Notes: generated by a model from the letters alone, not told the origin. Numbered from the stretch's first letter, positions 23,778-32,858 are shown. The stretch: 64,000 nt of DNA from Arthrobacter silviterrae (GCF_011045165.1 NZ_JAAKZI010000025.1:1-64000), one strand, 5' to 3'. Program-made: numbers and translations.

Positions 23778-26354
23778 TCAGAGCCTGGGGTCAACAGCCT
23801 CGGACTCCATGGCCAGTACGCCAAAGACTGCCTGGTGCACCTTCCACAGAGGCTCCCCCGCGACCATCCTTTCGACGGCTTCAATCCCCAGGGCGTACTC
23901 CCGGAGCGCCATGGAACACTTGTGGGCCAGGCTGCGTTCCTTGAGCCTGGCCATGTTGCGGGGAAGGGTGTAGTCCGGTCCGTAGATGATGCGCAGGTAC
24001 TCCCTGCCCCGGACCTTGATGCCCGGCTGCACCAGACGCTTTCCGGTCACTGCAAGATTCGCCTGCGGCTTGACCACCATGCCTTCCCCGCCCGCCGCCG
24101 TCAGCGCCTCCCACCAGGCCGTCCCCCCAGCGCAGGACTCCAGATCCCCGGTATCCACCACCAAACTTCGGGTCCTGCGGATCAGGACCGGATCAGCGTC
24201 CGCAAGCCTGTCGGCCAGTTCCAGGTGCCAGCCGTGGGGCCGTCCGGAATGGCTCGTGCCTTCCGAGGCCAGCAGTTGGAAGGGTGCCAGCTGGATCCCG
24301 TCAAGACCGTCTGACGGGGCACTGTAGTTTTGGTATGCCGCCACGTAGGCGGCCGCGTTCTGCAATCGCTCCCGGGTGCGCTGGAGCAACTCGCCGGTGT
24401 CGGCACTGTGCCCCGCCGCCATTTCAAGGGCGCGTGTCGCATCGGCCAGGGCCCCCGTGGCACTGGCACCCACGGCCGCGTACTGCTCGCGGATCATCGC
24501 GCCTGCCTTGAAGGACCACGGCAGCAACTCGGCGTCCAGGAGCAGCCAGTCCGTGCCCAGTTCCTTCCACAACCCGGCAGATTCGGTTGCCGCGTCGAGC
24601 CGGTCCAGGAAACTGACACGCAGGGTTTCATCAAAGAACGGCCTGCCGGTCCTGGTGTAGGCGGTGCCACGCCACCCCCGCGGGGCCCCGAACCTGCTGG
24701 GGTTGCGCGTCAGCAGGACCACCGCCCGGGAACCCATGTGCTTTTCTTCGCAGATGACGGTTGCCACCCCATCCCTGCGATAATGCTCAAAGGCTTCGGC
24801 AGGATGCTCCAAGTGGTCCGCCAGGGAAGAGGTGTCAACAGGGCTCATGGTCGGTGGAAGGTAGGGCATCCAGCGCGGGTCAGTGGCCCAGCGGCTCATG
24901 ACTTCCAGCGCTCCGGCCGCCTGCTCCCCCCTAATGCCAATCCGCCCGTGGGTCCGGGTGCTGACAAGCTGTTTGCCCAATACGTCGCTAATCTTCAGCG
25001 CCCCTGGCACGCGGTCGCCGGCGCTGACACGGCCCTCTGTCCCCGAGGGCCGTGGATGAGAGCCCACAAGGGGTGGCGCCAAGGGCTTCACGGGCTGAAA
25101 CCACATCCTTTCCGCTGCCACCTCCACCACTTCCCGCTCGGGGTATCTCAAGGCACTGAGCTTCCCGCCAAACACGCACCCCGTGTCCAGACACATGGTG
25201 CCGTTGACCCACACGGCGTCCACAGTGGGGGTATGGCCGTACAGGACCGTTGCAGGGCCCCTGTAGTCCTCCGCCCAGGCGTACCGGACCGGAAGTCCAT
25301 ACTCATCGGTTTCGCCCGTTGTATCGCCGTACAGGGCGAACTGCCGGACCCTCGCCGACGCCCGGCCCTGGTATGCCTCCACCATGCCTGCGTGGGCCAC
25401 CACCAACTGTCCCCCGTCAAGAACCAGGTGGGAGACCAGTCCCCTGCAGAACTCCCTCACCTCGTCCTGAAACACTGGTGGTTCTGCAGCCAGCTGGGAC
25501 AAGGTCTGAGCAAGCCCGTGGCTGACTTGCACCTTCCTCCCGTCAAGCGCCTTCACTAGCTTGTCCTCATGGTTGCCGGGCACGGCCCTCGCATTCCCGC
25601 GGGCCACCATGCCCATGACCAGCCGAAGGACGCCTGGGCTGTCAGGGCCCCTGTCAACAAGGTCTCCGAGAAAGACAGCCTTGCGTCCCTCGGGATGCAC
25701 CGCGTCAATGGCCCGTCCCTGGCTGTCGTGCTCCAATTGATAGCCGAGCCGTCCCAGCAGGGTGCGCAGTTCACCGAGGCAGCCATGCACGTCGCCAATG
25801 ACATCAAAGGGCCCGGAGTCGTGTCGGAAGTCGGTGAGCAAAGGTTCGCGTCGGATGCTTGCCGCATCCACTTCGGCCATGCTCCCGAGGGTGTGTATCC
25901 TTCGGAAACCTTCCCGGCCGAGATTTCTCGCTGACCTGCGTAGCTGGTCCTGCTGCCGTTTGATGACGCGGGGTTCAAGACTCCTGTCTGTCCGCAAGGC
26001 ATTGTGGGCCAGGCTGACGGCCAGGGGGACGTCAAGGACAATTGCAACAGGCAGCACATCGTGGGCCCTGGCAAGCGAGACCAGCTGGCGGCGTGCTTCC
26101 GTCTGCACACTGGTTGCGTCTATGACCGTTAGCAAACCGGCCTCGAGACGTTTGCCGGCCACGAAGTTGAGGGCCTCAAAGGCCGCCTCGCTCGCTTCCT
26201 GGCTGTTCTCGTCGTTGGAGACCATGCCTCGGAAGGTGTCACTGCTGAGTGTCTCAAAGCGGCCAAAGTTCCTGGCGGCGAAGGTGGACTTGCCGGAACC
26301 GCTGGCGCCAACCAGGACCACCAGGCACAGCTCGGGGATTGCGAGTTCACTCAT
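23778..26354 (-). CDS. pnkp: Polynucleotide kinase-phosphatase-adenylyltransferase (Pnkp) of bacterial RNA repair
   Basis: An 858-aa trifunctional enzyme that heals broken RNA ends. Residues 16-24 (GASGSGKST) form the 5'-OH kinase P-loop. A binuclear metallophosphatase follows (FDVIGDVHGCLGEL, FLGDLVDRGPDS, VPGNHEDKL) for 2',3'-phosphate removal. The C-terminal third is a ligase-type adenylyltransferase with nucleophile motif EEKHMGSRAVVLL and WLLLDAELLPWS. All three active sites look intact and match Clostridium thermocellum Pnkp in order and length. The ATG at 26354 has AGGAGG 8 bp upstream; the ATG at 26360 is too close to it. It lies 2 bp from the hen1 stop, so the pair is an operon. With Hen1 it should seal tRNAs cut by ribotoxins. 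Confidence 0.95.
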   Translation of the reverse strand: MSELAIPELCLVVLVGASGSGKSTFAARNFGRFETLSSDTFRGMVSNDENSQEASEAAFEALNFVAGKRLEAGLLTVIDATSVQTEARRQLVSLARAHDVLPVAIVLDVPLAVSLAHNALRTDRSLEPRVIKRQQDQLRRSARNLGREGFRRIHTLGSMAEVDAASIRREPLLTDFRHDSGPFDVIGDVHGCLGELRTLLGRLGYQLEHDSQGRAIDAVHPEGRKAVFLGDLVDRGPDSPGVLRLVMGMVARGNARAVPGNHEDKLVKALDGRKVQVSHGLAQTLSQLAAEPPVFQDEVREFCRGLVSHLVLDGGQLVVAHAGMVEAYQGRASARVRQFALYGDTTGETDEYGLPVRYAWAEDYRGPATVLYGHTPTVDAVWVNGTMCLDTGCVFGGKLSALRYPEREVVEVAAERMWFQPVKPLAPPLVGSHPRPSGTEGRVSAGDRVPGALKISDVLGKQLVSTRTHGRIGIRGEQAAGALEVMSRWATDPRWMPYLPPTMSPVDTSSLADHLEHPAEAFEHYRRDGVATVICEEKHMGSRAVVLLTRNPSRFGAPRGWRGTAYTRTGRPFFDETLRVSFLDRLDAATESAGLWKELGTDWLLLDAELLPWSFKAGAMIREQYAAVGASATGALADATRALEMAAGHSADTGELLQRTRERLQNAAAYVAAYQNYSAPSDGLDGIQLAPFQLLASEGTSHSGRPHGWHLELADRLADADPVLIRRTRSLVVDTGDLESCAGGTAWWEALTAAGGEGMVVKPQANLAVTGKRLVQPGIKVRGREYLRIIYGPDYTLPRNMARLKERSLAHKCSMALREYALGIEAVERMVAGEPLWKVHQAVFGVLAMESEAVDPRL

Positions 26355-26356
26355 GG

Positions 26357-27739
26357 TCATACCCTCCTGAATAGTGCCAGCTGAGTGGGAGTCCCAAATT
26401 TGTCATCATGTTCACCGACGCCCCGGTGTTCCACCGTGTAGTTCCATTGGGCAGCCTGTTCCGATGTCCATTGTTGAAAGTCGGACCTGCTCCATTCAAA
26501 GCGGTGGTCGGCATGCCGGAAGGATCCGCACGCCAGCCCTGGGTAGAGCTGGTTGTATTCTGCGTTGGGAGTGGTCACCACCACCGTCTTCGGCTGGGCA
26601 TGGCCAAAGACGGCAGCCGCCAGCGCAGGCAGCCTTTCAAGGTCAATGTGCTCTATGACCTCCATGAGGACCATGGCGTCGTAGCCCCGCAGCCTGTCGT
26701 CCAGATAGGTGGCCGACGATTGCAGCAACTGGAGCCGTTCCTGTTGCCGTTCACTGAGTTCGCGCAGGCGCAGCCTTTCTTCCGCCCTGTCGAGCATTTG
26801 GGCGGAGACGTCTGTTCCGACAATCGTGCTGATGGTGGGGTCGGCGAAGAGGATTTTGAGCAGGGCCCCTTCACCGCAGCCCATGTCCACCACGCTGCGG
26901 GCCCGCTCTTCGTGCAGGGCACCCATGACTGCCTCGGTACGTAGTACTTTGAGAGGCCGACTAGTCTGGTCCGCTTCTGCAGCTTTATCCTGCGTCGCGT
27001 CCTGGTCGTTCTCCATCAGCAGGTTGGCCTGCGTGGTCATGCTGCGTCGGTGGGCCAGGTACCTGTTGGATATGAACCCCCTTGCAGGATGGGTGGAGAG
27101 CCACCTCTCACCGGCACGCAGCAATTTGCCCACCTCGTCATCGGCCACCCAGTAGTGTTTGGAGTCGTCCATCACGGGCAACAGGACATAAATCTGCCGC
27201 AGGGCATCACGAAGGCGCAGACACCCCGCGAGTGTGAGGTTCACGTAGTTGGAATCTCCCCACTCCGGAAAAGCCGGGTCAAGGGGCAGCCGATGCTCAG
27301 TGACCTTCCATCCCAAGGGTTCAAAGAGTCTCGCCGGCAAGCCCACCTCGCCGTGGACGGGCACGGCGGAGAGCGTAATCTCCAGTGGGATGGCGCTGGC
27401 TGCCAAGTCCGGGCGCGAGTCGCACCGGCCGGTCATGGCAGTCCTAAACACCTTCCCCATGGCCATGGACATGATGGAGGACGACACATACGGCCTGTCG
27501 TTAACGTAGTGGTCCAAACTCTTCCGGGCGTCCAGGCGGATGTGTCGGTTGCTTACCAGCTCCAGTGCATCCAACTCGAGCATGAGGGCGGCCGTGCACC
27601 TCTCGTCCGAGAATTCCGGATAAAAGACATGAGCCCTGCCGACACTCAAGTCGTAGCTCTGCACCCTGCCGGGGTGCTTGTGGAGAAGGTATCCCAGGTC
27701 ACCGGGTTCGGGACCACTATAGCTAATGGTGATGAGCAT
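26357..27739 (-). CDS. hen1: 3' terminal RNA ribose 2'-O-methyltransferase Hen1
   Basis: A 460-aa protein partnering Pnkp. The N-terminal 240 residues form the bacterial Hen1 N domain, needed to activate Pnkp ligation (starting MLITISYSGPEPGDLGYLLH). The C-terminal half is a SAM methyltransferase with VVDMGCGEGALLKILF and the Hen1-specific metal ligands EVIEHIDLERL and later SFRHADHRFEW. It adds a 2'-O-methyl at the 3' end of the break before sealing, so the repaired RNA resists re-cleavage. The start has GGGGGT 6 bp upstream of ATG 27739. Upstream lie two parS sites. Confidence 0.95.
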   Translation of the reverse strand: MLITISYSGPEPGDLGYLLHKHPGRVQSYDLSVGRAHVFYPEFSDERCTAALMLELDALELVSNRHIRLDARKSLDHYVNDRPYVSSSIMSMAMGKVFRTAMTGRCDSRPDLAASAIPLEITLSAVPVHGEVGLPARLFEPLGWKVTEHRLPLDPAFPEWGDSNYVNLTLAGCLRLRDALRQIYVLLPVMDDSKHYWVADDEVGKLLRAGERWLSTHPARGFISNRYLAHRRSMTTQANLLMENDQDATQDKAAEADQTSRPLKVLRTEAVMGALHEERARSVVDMGCGEGALLKILFADPTISTIVGTDVSAQMLDRAEERLRLRELSERQQERLQLLQSSATYLDDRLRGYDAMVLMEVIEHIDLERLPALAAAVFGHAQPKTVVVTTPNAEYNQLYPGLACGSFRHADHRFEWSRSDFQQWTSEQAAQWNYTVEHRGVGEHDDKFGTPTQLALFRRV

Positions 27740-27791
27740 GCTACCCCCAGGAGTTCAGGCTGATTCATTCACCCTACCGTCCCTGCTCGGG

Positions 27792-27807
27792 CGTTTCACG
27801 TGAAACA
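27792..27807. other. parS: parS-like site, one mismatch
   Basis: CGTTTCACGTGAAACA differs from consensus only in its first base and keeps the 14-bp core GTTTCACGTGAAAC. It lies 53 bp upstream of hen1. Confidence 0.85.
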
Positions 27808-27927
27808 ACCGGCACGCCGTCAAGAAGGCCAGTTGCGGCCGGGAAGTCGGAAAACCCGGCCTCTAGCGACTGCATGCAGTTCAGGTTCTGGCGCTTAGGA
27901 TCAATCCTGGACAAGCCGCCGAAGACG

Positions 27928-27963
27928 GCAATGGCAGTGTTTCACGTGAAACACTGCCATTGC
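27928..27963. other. parS: 36-bp perfect palindrome containing parS
   Basis: The central TGTTTCACGTGAAACA (27938-27953) is an exact parS. The flanking 10 bp on each side are also exactly complementary (GCAATGGCAG to CTGCCATTGC), giving 18-bp arms with no spacer. It sits 13 bp after the parB stop, where it could also fold as an RNA hairpin ending the parAB transcript, though no U tract follows on either strand. Confidence 0.93.
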
Positions 27964-27975
27964 TGACAATTAAGT

Positions 27976-28980
27976 TTAGTTGGAGCCGGGCGACAGGACG
28001 TCCATGATTCGGTTGAGGTCCTCCACCGAGGCAAATTCAATGCTGACCTTACCCTTGCGTGCCCCGAGGGAAATCTTGACATTTGTATCGAGTCGGTCGG
28101 CAAGGGAACTTGCAAGGAAGTCGAGGCGCTCATGCCGAGGGCTGGGCTTGGTAATCCGCGGCTGGTGGTTGTCCATGGGAACCTGGTAGAGCTGGACGGC
28201 CTCTTCCGTGGCACGAACCGACATTCCTTCGGCAACAATCTTCTGCGCCAGCTGTTCCATGGCATCCGCCCGCGGCAATGACAGCAAGGCGCGCGCATGT
28301 CCGGCCGAAAGCACGCCGGCAGCGACTCGGCGCTGCACCACAGGCGGCAGTTTCAGCAGGCGCAAGGTATTGGAAACCTGCGGGCGGGACCGGCCAATGC
28401 GATCCGCCAATTGCTCGTGTGTAGTGCCAAAGTCCTCCAGCAGCTGCTGATAGGCCGCTGCCTCTTCGAGCGGGTTCAGCTGGCTGCGATGCAGGTTCTC
28501 CAGCAATGCATCGCGGAGCAGGTTGTCATCGCTGGTTTCCCGGACAATGACGGGGATGGTCTCCAGCCCCGCGGCCTGCGAAGCACGCCAACGGCGTTCA
28601 CCCATGACGAGCTCGTAGGGCTGGTCACCCTTTTCCTGCGACTCCCTGACAACAATTGGCTGCAAAACGCCAATTTCCTTGACGGAATGCACCAATTCCG
28701 CCATGTCATCCTCGTCAAACACGGACCGGGGCTGCTTGCGGTTCGGATGAATCTGGCCAACAGGGAGTTCCATGAACCGGGCCCCGGGCACCTCAACCAG
28801 TTCGGGTACCGGCGCTGGCGCCGTCCTCCTGCCACTCGGGGCAGTCTTGCGTCCCTTGGGTTCGGGGAAGAAGAGATCGACGGGGCGCGTCGGCATCGAC
28901 GTTGACGTCTCGTCGTCCGAGGACGAGTTGGGAATCAAGGCTCCTAAGCCGCGACCAAGGCCTCTACGCTTGTCCGTCAT
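27976..28980 (-). CDS. parB: Chromosome-partitioning protein ParB
   Basis: Binds parS and loads as a CTP-dependent clamp; 334 aa. The N-terminus KRRGLGRGLGALIP is the ParA-stimulating peptide. The CTP-binding region has the conserved MGERRWRASQAAG and IPVIVRE. The helix-turn-helix is EQLADRIGRSRPQVSNTL, and the C-terminal dimerisation domain ends DVLSPGSN. ATG 28980 has GGAGG 9 bp upstream; the ORF also opens 15 bp earlier without a site. The gene is 98 bp downstream of parA. Confidence 0.97.
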   Translation of the reverse strand: MTDKRRGLGRGLGALIPNSSSDDETSTSMPTRPVDLFFPEPKGRKTAPSGRRTAPAPVPELVEVPGARFMELPVGQIHPNRKQPRSVFDEDDMAELVHSVKEIGVLQPIVVRESQEKGDQPYELVMGERRWRASQAAGLETIPVIVRETSDDNLLRDALLENLHRSQLNPLEEAAAYQQLLEDFGTTHEQLADRIGRSRPQVSNTLRLLKLPPVVQRRVAAGVLSAGHARALLSLPRADAMEQLAQKIVAEGMSVRATEEAVQLYQVPMDNHQPRITKPSPRHERLDFLASSLADRLDTNVKISLGARKGKVSIEFASVEDLNRIMDVLSPGSN

Positions 28981-29078
28981 TGAGTTGTCCTCCATTGAAC
29001 GAGCCCTCCATAGTGTGGGGCCGGATGAGTTGCGTCATGAATAGTGTGGGTGCACCAGGGCTTTCCCACATCTGAAGT

Positions 29079-30152
29079 CTAGCGTTCAGCGAGTTCCGCA
29101 GCGGCTTCCAGATAGGACAACGCGCCGGTGGACGACGGATCGTAGGTCATCACCGTCTGCTGGTAGCTTGGGGCTTCTGAGATTCGCACCGATCGCGGGA
29201 TGAGAGCCTTAAGGACCTGTCGGGGAAAGTGTTCTCGCACATCGGCCGCCACGTGTGCGGCCAGGTTTGTTCTTCCGTCGTACATTGTCAACAGGATTGT
29301 CGAGACGGAGAGATCAGAATTGAGGTGCTTTTGAATCATTTCGATGTTTTTGAGCAGCTGGCTCAATCCCTCCAACGCGTAATACTCGCACTGGATGGGA
29401 ATCATGACTTCATTGGCCGCACAGAAGGCGTTGACTGTCAGCAATCCAAGACTGGGTGGGCAGTCAATGAAGATGAAGTCGAGGCGCTCCTCACCGTTCG
29501 ATGCACGATATTTGACATACTCGTCTATCGCGCGTCGCAGTCGTTGTTCCCTTGCCACGAGGGACACAAGTTCTATTTCGGCGCCGGCCAGGTGAATGGT
29601 TGCCGGAGCGCAGTACAGATTATTGATGTCCGGGCATTCCTGCACGACGTCGGACATGTCGAAGTCATTAATCAGCACATCGTAGATGCTGTCAATTTCG
29701 GCGTGGTGGGGCACTCCCAGCGCGGTGGACGCATTTCCTTGCGGGTCAATGTCGATGACCAGGACATGCAGCCCCGCTGACGCCAGAGCGGCGGCGATGT
29801 TGACCGTCGTAGTGGTTTTTCCCACTCCGCCCTTTTGATTGGCCACCGTCAGGATTCGGGTCCGCGAGGGTTTGGGCAACTTTCGCCCCAACAACCGCTC
29901 ACGCCGCTTGGTTTCGCTGAGCAGCTGACTGGCAATGGGGCTGTCCTTATCGAAGCCGCCGTCCATGGCCGATTCCCGCTGCGGGCCTGTTTCACGTGAA
30001 ACATTGAGAGCGTCGGAATAGTCAACTGATTTTGATTGATTCTCATTGCGAGTTCCGAAGGACACCCCGTGCCCCACGGTTGCGTCAGATCGTGCTGAAC
30101 CCAACGACATAAACGGTGGGATCCGTTGCGAAGCTGCTTCGCTGCTGGTCAC
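29079..30152 (-). CDS. parA: Chromosome-partitioning ATPase ParA
   Basis: A 357-aa Walker-type ATPase segregating origin regions with ParB. It has the deviant Walker A QKGGVGKTTTTVN (about residue 107), LVIDIDPQGNAST, and DFIFIDCPPSLGLLT. The first 90 residues are a disordered extension carrying a parS site within the codons for NVSRET. The GTG start at 30152 is the furthest upstream; its spacing from AAAGGAAAG is long, so an internal start is possible. Downstream is parB, upstream rsmG, as in most actinobacteria. Confidence 0.95.
   Translation of the reverse strand: MTSSEAASQRIPPFMSLGSARSDATVGHGVSFGTRNENQSKSVDYSDALNVSRETGPQRESAMDGGFDKDSPIASQLLSETKRRERLLGRKLPKPSRTRILTVANQKGGVGKTTTTVNIAAALASAGLHVLVIDIDPQGNASTALGVPHHAEIDSIYDVLINDFDMSDVVQECPDINNLYCAPATIHLAGAEIELVSLVAREQRLRRAIDEYVKYRASNGEERLDFIFIDCPPSLGLLTVNAFCAANEVMIPIQCEYYALEGLSQLLKNIEMIQKHLNSDLSVSTILLTMYDGRTNLAAHVAADVREHFPRQVLKALIPRSVRISEAPSYQQTVMTYDPSSTGALSYLEAAAELAER
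29988..30003. other. parS: parS site inside parA
   Basis: TGTTTCACGTGAAACA, exact consensus, within the N-terminal coding region of parA. Intragenic parS sites in the origin region are common. Confidence 0.92.
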
Positions 30153-30226
30153 GCTGACACACTCACTTTCCTTTGGCTGTGCTTGCCAGTCTCTAGCCTA
30201 TCGGTTCCCGGCTGGTGCTTGGCGGA

Positions 30227-30865
30227 TCAGCGCCGTGCCACCTTGACCCGCACCACGGTGGTTGGTTCGGCCAAAATTTCGGCACCGGCAATGAGCACGT
30301 CCGTTTGAACTCCGCCCAACTTCTTGATGACCTTGGCTGCCTTGTCAATTTCCTCCGCAGCGCTGCGCCCCTTGATGGCAAGCAATTCGCCGTGCCCGCC
30401 CAGCAACGGAATGGTCAAGGGGAGCAAAGTGTTCAGTGCCGAGACGGCCCGTGCGGTAACCACGCTGCACTCAACTTTTCCCACCGCCGCTTCAGCCCTG
30501 GAACGGATGATCTCCACATTATCCAGGCCGAGGTCCATGACCACTTCCTCCAGCCAGGTGACCCTGCGTTCCAGCGGTTCAATCAGCGTCAGGTACAGGT
30601 CGGGCCGCGCAATGGCCAGGCAGAGTCCTGGCAAACCGGCGCCGCTGCCCACATCGGCCACCTTGGCGCCGTGGTCAATCAGCTCCGCCACCACGGCACA
30701 GTTGAGGACATGCCGGTTCCACAGGCGTGGCACCTCGCGCGGCCCAATGAGGCCGCGCTCGATGCCCGATGTTGCCAGGTGCCCCACATAACGCCTGGCC
30801 AGCTCCAGCCTGTCCCCAAAGATCCGCCCTGCGGCAACGCCTTCTTCGGCTGTCATCTCTTCCAC
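30227..30865 (-). CDS. rsmG: 16S rRNA (guanine527-N7)-methyltransferase RsmG
   Basis: Methylates G527 of 16S rRNA (GidB); about 212 aa. The SAM-binding motif is VADVGSGAGLPGLCLA and the family motif VVTARAVSALNTLLPL follows. GTG 30865 has GAGGGG 9 bp upstream and is my preferred start; the ORF remains open to GTG 30898. Loss of this gene gives low-level streptomycin resistance in other bacteria. It lies between jag and parA as in Rv3919c. Confidence 0.95.
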   Translation of the reverse strand: MEEMTAEEGVAAGRIFGDRLELARRYVGHLATSGIERGLIGPREVPRLWNRHVLNCAVVAELIDHGAKVADVGSGAGLPGLCLAIARPDLYLTLIEPLERRVTWLEEVVMDLGLDNVEIIRSRAEAAVGKVECSVVTARAVSALNTLLPLTIPLLGGHGELLAIKGRSAAEEIDKAAKVIKKLGGVQTDVLIAGAEILAEPTTVVRVKVARR

Positions 30866-30948
30866 TGCGGCAGTCCCCTCACAAGTGGTCCCGCCCACCT
30901 GCCCACTGGCAGGTGAACGGGACCCGTTAGCATGATTAAAATTCGGTG

Positions 30949-31479
30949 TTACTGCGCGGCCGTGACGACAATGTGGCGGCCGCTGCCCTCACCCTCGGAC
31001 TCGGACTCCAGGCCGAGTTCGGCGATGGCGTCATGGACAATTTTGCGTTCGTAGGCTCCCATCGGGGCCAAGGCCACGGAGGTGGTCCCGCCCTTGATGG
31101 CTTCTGCCGCATCCTTGGCAATTTGGGCCAGCTCCGCATTGCGTCGGTCCCGGTAGCCGGAAATATCCAGCACCAGGCGCGATCGGTTGCCCGTGGCCGA
31201 AAGCACGCTCAGCCGGGTCAGTTCCTGCAATGCGTCCAGGACTTCGCCGTCGTGACCCACCAGGCCCTTCAGGGCCTCAATTTCCTCGTCGGAGACGATG
31301 GAGATGTAGGTGCGCCCGTTCCGGACCTCAATGTCGATGTCGCCGTCGATGTCGGCAATGTCCAGGAGCTCCTCGAGGTAGTCCGCGGCGATGTCGCCCT
31401 CTTCCTCGAGGCGGCTGGCACCGGTTTCCACATCGGGATGGATTGTTTCCTCGACGGCATTTTCCGTTTCAGCAGGCAT
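30949..31479 (-). CDS. jag: Jag/KhpB-type KH-R3H RNA-binding protein
   Basis: A 176-aa protein with an acidic N-terminus, a KH domain (about residues 35-105; GLVGHDGEVLDALQELT is its GxxG-like region) and an R3H domain whose core is MGAYERKIVHDAIAE. It is homologous to Rv3920c and SpoIIIJ-associated Jag proteins, single-stranded RNA binders linked to cell division control. The short N-terminal Jag_N domain of Firmicutes is missing, normal for actinobacteria. Its start overlaps the yidC stop by 1 base, so it is translated with yidC. Confidence 0.92.
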   Translation of the reverse strand: MPAETENAVEETIHPDVETGASRLEEEGDIAADYLEELLDIADIDGDIDIEVRNGRTYISIVSDEEIEALKGLVGHDGEVLDALQELTRLSVLSATGNRSRLVLDISGYRDRRNAELAQIAKDAAEAIKGGTTSVALAPMGAYERKIVHDAIAELGLESESEGEGSGRHIVVTAAQ

Positions 31480-32444
31480 TATCTCTTCTTCCTGTTCTTG
31501 CGTTGCGGCTGGCTGCGCTGGCCCTTGGGCTCGGGAACCTCTTCGATCTCTTCCTCGACAATTTTCTTCTTCGAGGCACCCAGCAGCGGCAGGCCCTTGG
31601 CTTCGCGGCGCTTCTGGTATTCCTTGTACGCGGGAGATCCCGGCGTGGGCATGCGGCGGATCACAAAGAACTGCTGGGCCATGGTCCAGATGTTGGTGGT
31701 GGTCCAGTAGATGAGGACACCGATGGGGAAGTTCACGCCGCCGATGCCGAAGACCAGCGGAAGCACATACAGCATCATTTTCTGCTGCTTCATGAAGGGG
31801 CCCTGCATGGCCTCCTCTGACATGTTCTTGGTCATGATCTGCTTCTGCGTGATGAACTGCGAAGCAATCATGGCAATGATCATGATGAGCGAGAGAACCA
31901 CCACGGAGACCTTGAGGTCCCCGCCCTGGAGCTGCGGAAGAAATGCCGCCGACAGCGGCGCGCCGAAGATGGTGGCATGGTCGAACTGCGCCACCTGGGC
32001 CGGGCTCATGCCGCCAATGCCCTGGCCGTTGGCGTTGGCCTTGGAGATGCCGGACAGTACCCGGAACAAGGAGAAGAAGAACGGCATCTGGATCAGCATG
32101 GGCAGGCAGGCGGAGAACGGGTTGGTGCCGTGTTCCTTGTACAGGGCCATCTGTTCCTGCGCCATTGCCTGGCGTGAAAGCTGGTCAGTCTTGCCTTTGT
32201 ATTTGGCCTGCAGCTTCTTCATGTCCGGCTGAAGTGCCTGCATGCCGCGCTGGGCCTTGATTTGCTTGACGAACACGGGAATCAAGGCACCGCGGATCAC
32301 CAAAACCAGTCCAATGATGGAAAGCGTCCAGGAGATTCCTGAAGCAGCCGGCAGCCCGATGAAGGTCAGCCCGTCATGGAAGAGCACCATGATCATTGAC
32401 ACGAGCCATTCGAAGGGCGTCAGAATCGTCTGGAGGAAATCCAT
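31479..32444 (-). CDS. yidC: Membrane protein insertase YidC
   Basis: Inserts and folds inner-membrane proteins, alone or with SecYEG; 321 aa. Five hydrophobic segments are visible, with the conserved GVLIYWTTTNIWTMAQQ near the end of the core and a Lys/Arg-rich tail (QRSQPQRKNRKKR) that may contact ribosomes. It begins MDFLQTILTPFEWLVS with no large periplasmic domain, as in Gram-positive YidC. It follows yidD by 18 bp. Confidence 0.96.
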   Translation of the reverse strand: MDFLQTILTPFEWLVSMIMVLFHDGLTFIGLPAASGISWTLSIIGLVLVIRGALIPVFVKQIKAQRGMQALQPDMKKLQAKYKGKTDQLSRQAMAQEQMALYKEHGTNPFSACLPMLIQMPFFFSLFRVLSGISKANANGQGIGGMSPAQVAQFDHATIFGAPLSAAFLPQLQGGDLKVSVVVLSLIMIIAMIASQFITQKQIMTKNMSEEAMQGPFMKQQKMMLYVLPLVFGIGGVNFPIGVLIYWTTTNIWTMAQQFFVIRRMPTPGSPAYKEYQKRREAKGLPLLGASKKKIVEEEIEEVPEPKGQRSQPQRKNRKKR

Positions 32445-32462
32445 ATTTCTTTTCTATTCTCC

Positions 32463-32858
32463 TCAAGCCGCGGGGCGGCTTTGTGTCTCCGCCTGAGCTG
32501 CCAGGAAAAAATCCGGGTGGTTCAGTTGGACAATGAAGGGGACCTTGGCGGGATCATCCCAGTGGACGTGGGCCGGTGACGGCACCGGATCGATGCCGCC
32601 CGCGTTCCAAGGATGGCACCGCACAATGCGGCGGACCGCGAACCAGCTGCCCCTGACGGCACCGTGGACGGTGACGGCCTCAAGGGCATACGCCGAACAA
32701 GACGGAAAAAACCGGCACACCTGCCCATAAAGGGGGGAGATGAGTCGCCGGTACAGTTTGAGGGCAACAATGAGAATGTTGCGGGGAAGATGCCACACGG
32801 CGCGTCCGACGACGGCCAGGGCTCGTTGTGCGCGACGCCAAAGGTCAACTTGGGTCAC
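32463..32858 (-). CDS. yidD: Membrane protein insertion efficiency factor YidD
   Basis: A 131-aa member of the YidD family. The characteristic block is [20 protein letters not shown], followed by [14 protein letters not shown] and [16 protein letters not shown] 32858 is 9 bp after AAGGAG; ATG 32867/32864 directly follow that sequence and are too close. It overlaps the 3' end of rnpA by 14 bp, the conserved rpmH-rnpA-yidD-yidC arrangement. The amphipathic N-terminus probably attaches it to the inner membrane face. Confidence 0.94.
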   Translation of the reverse strand: MTQVDLWRRAQRALAVVGRAVWHLPRNILIVALKLYRRLISPLYGQVCRFFPSCSAYALEAVTVHGAVRGSWFAVRRIVRCHPWNAGGIDPVPSPAHVHWDDPAKVPFIVQLNHPDFFLAAQAETQSRPAA

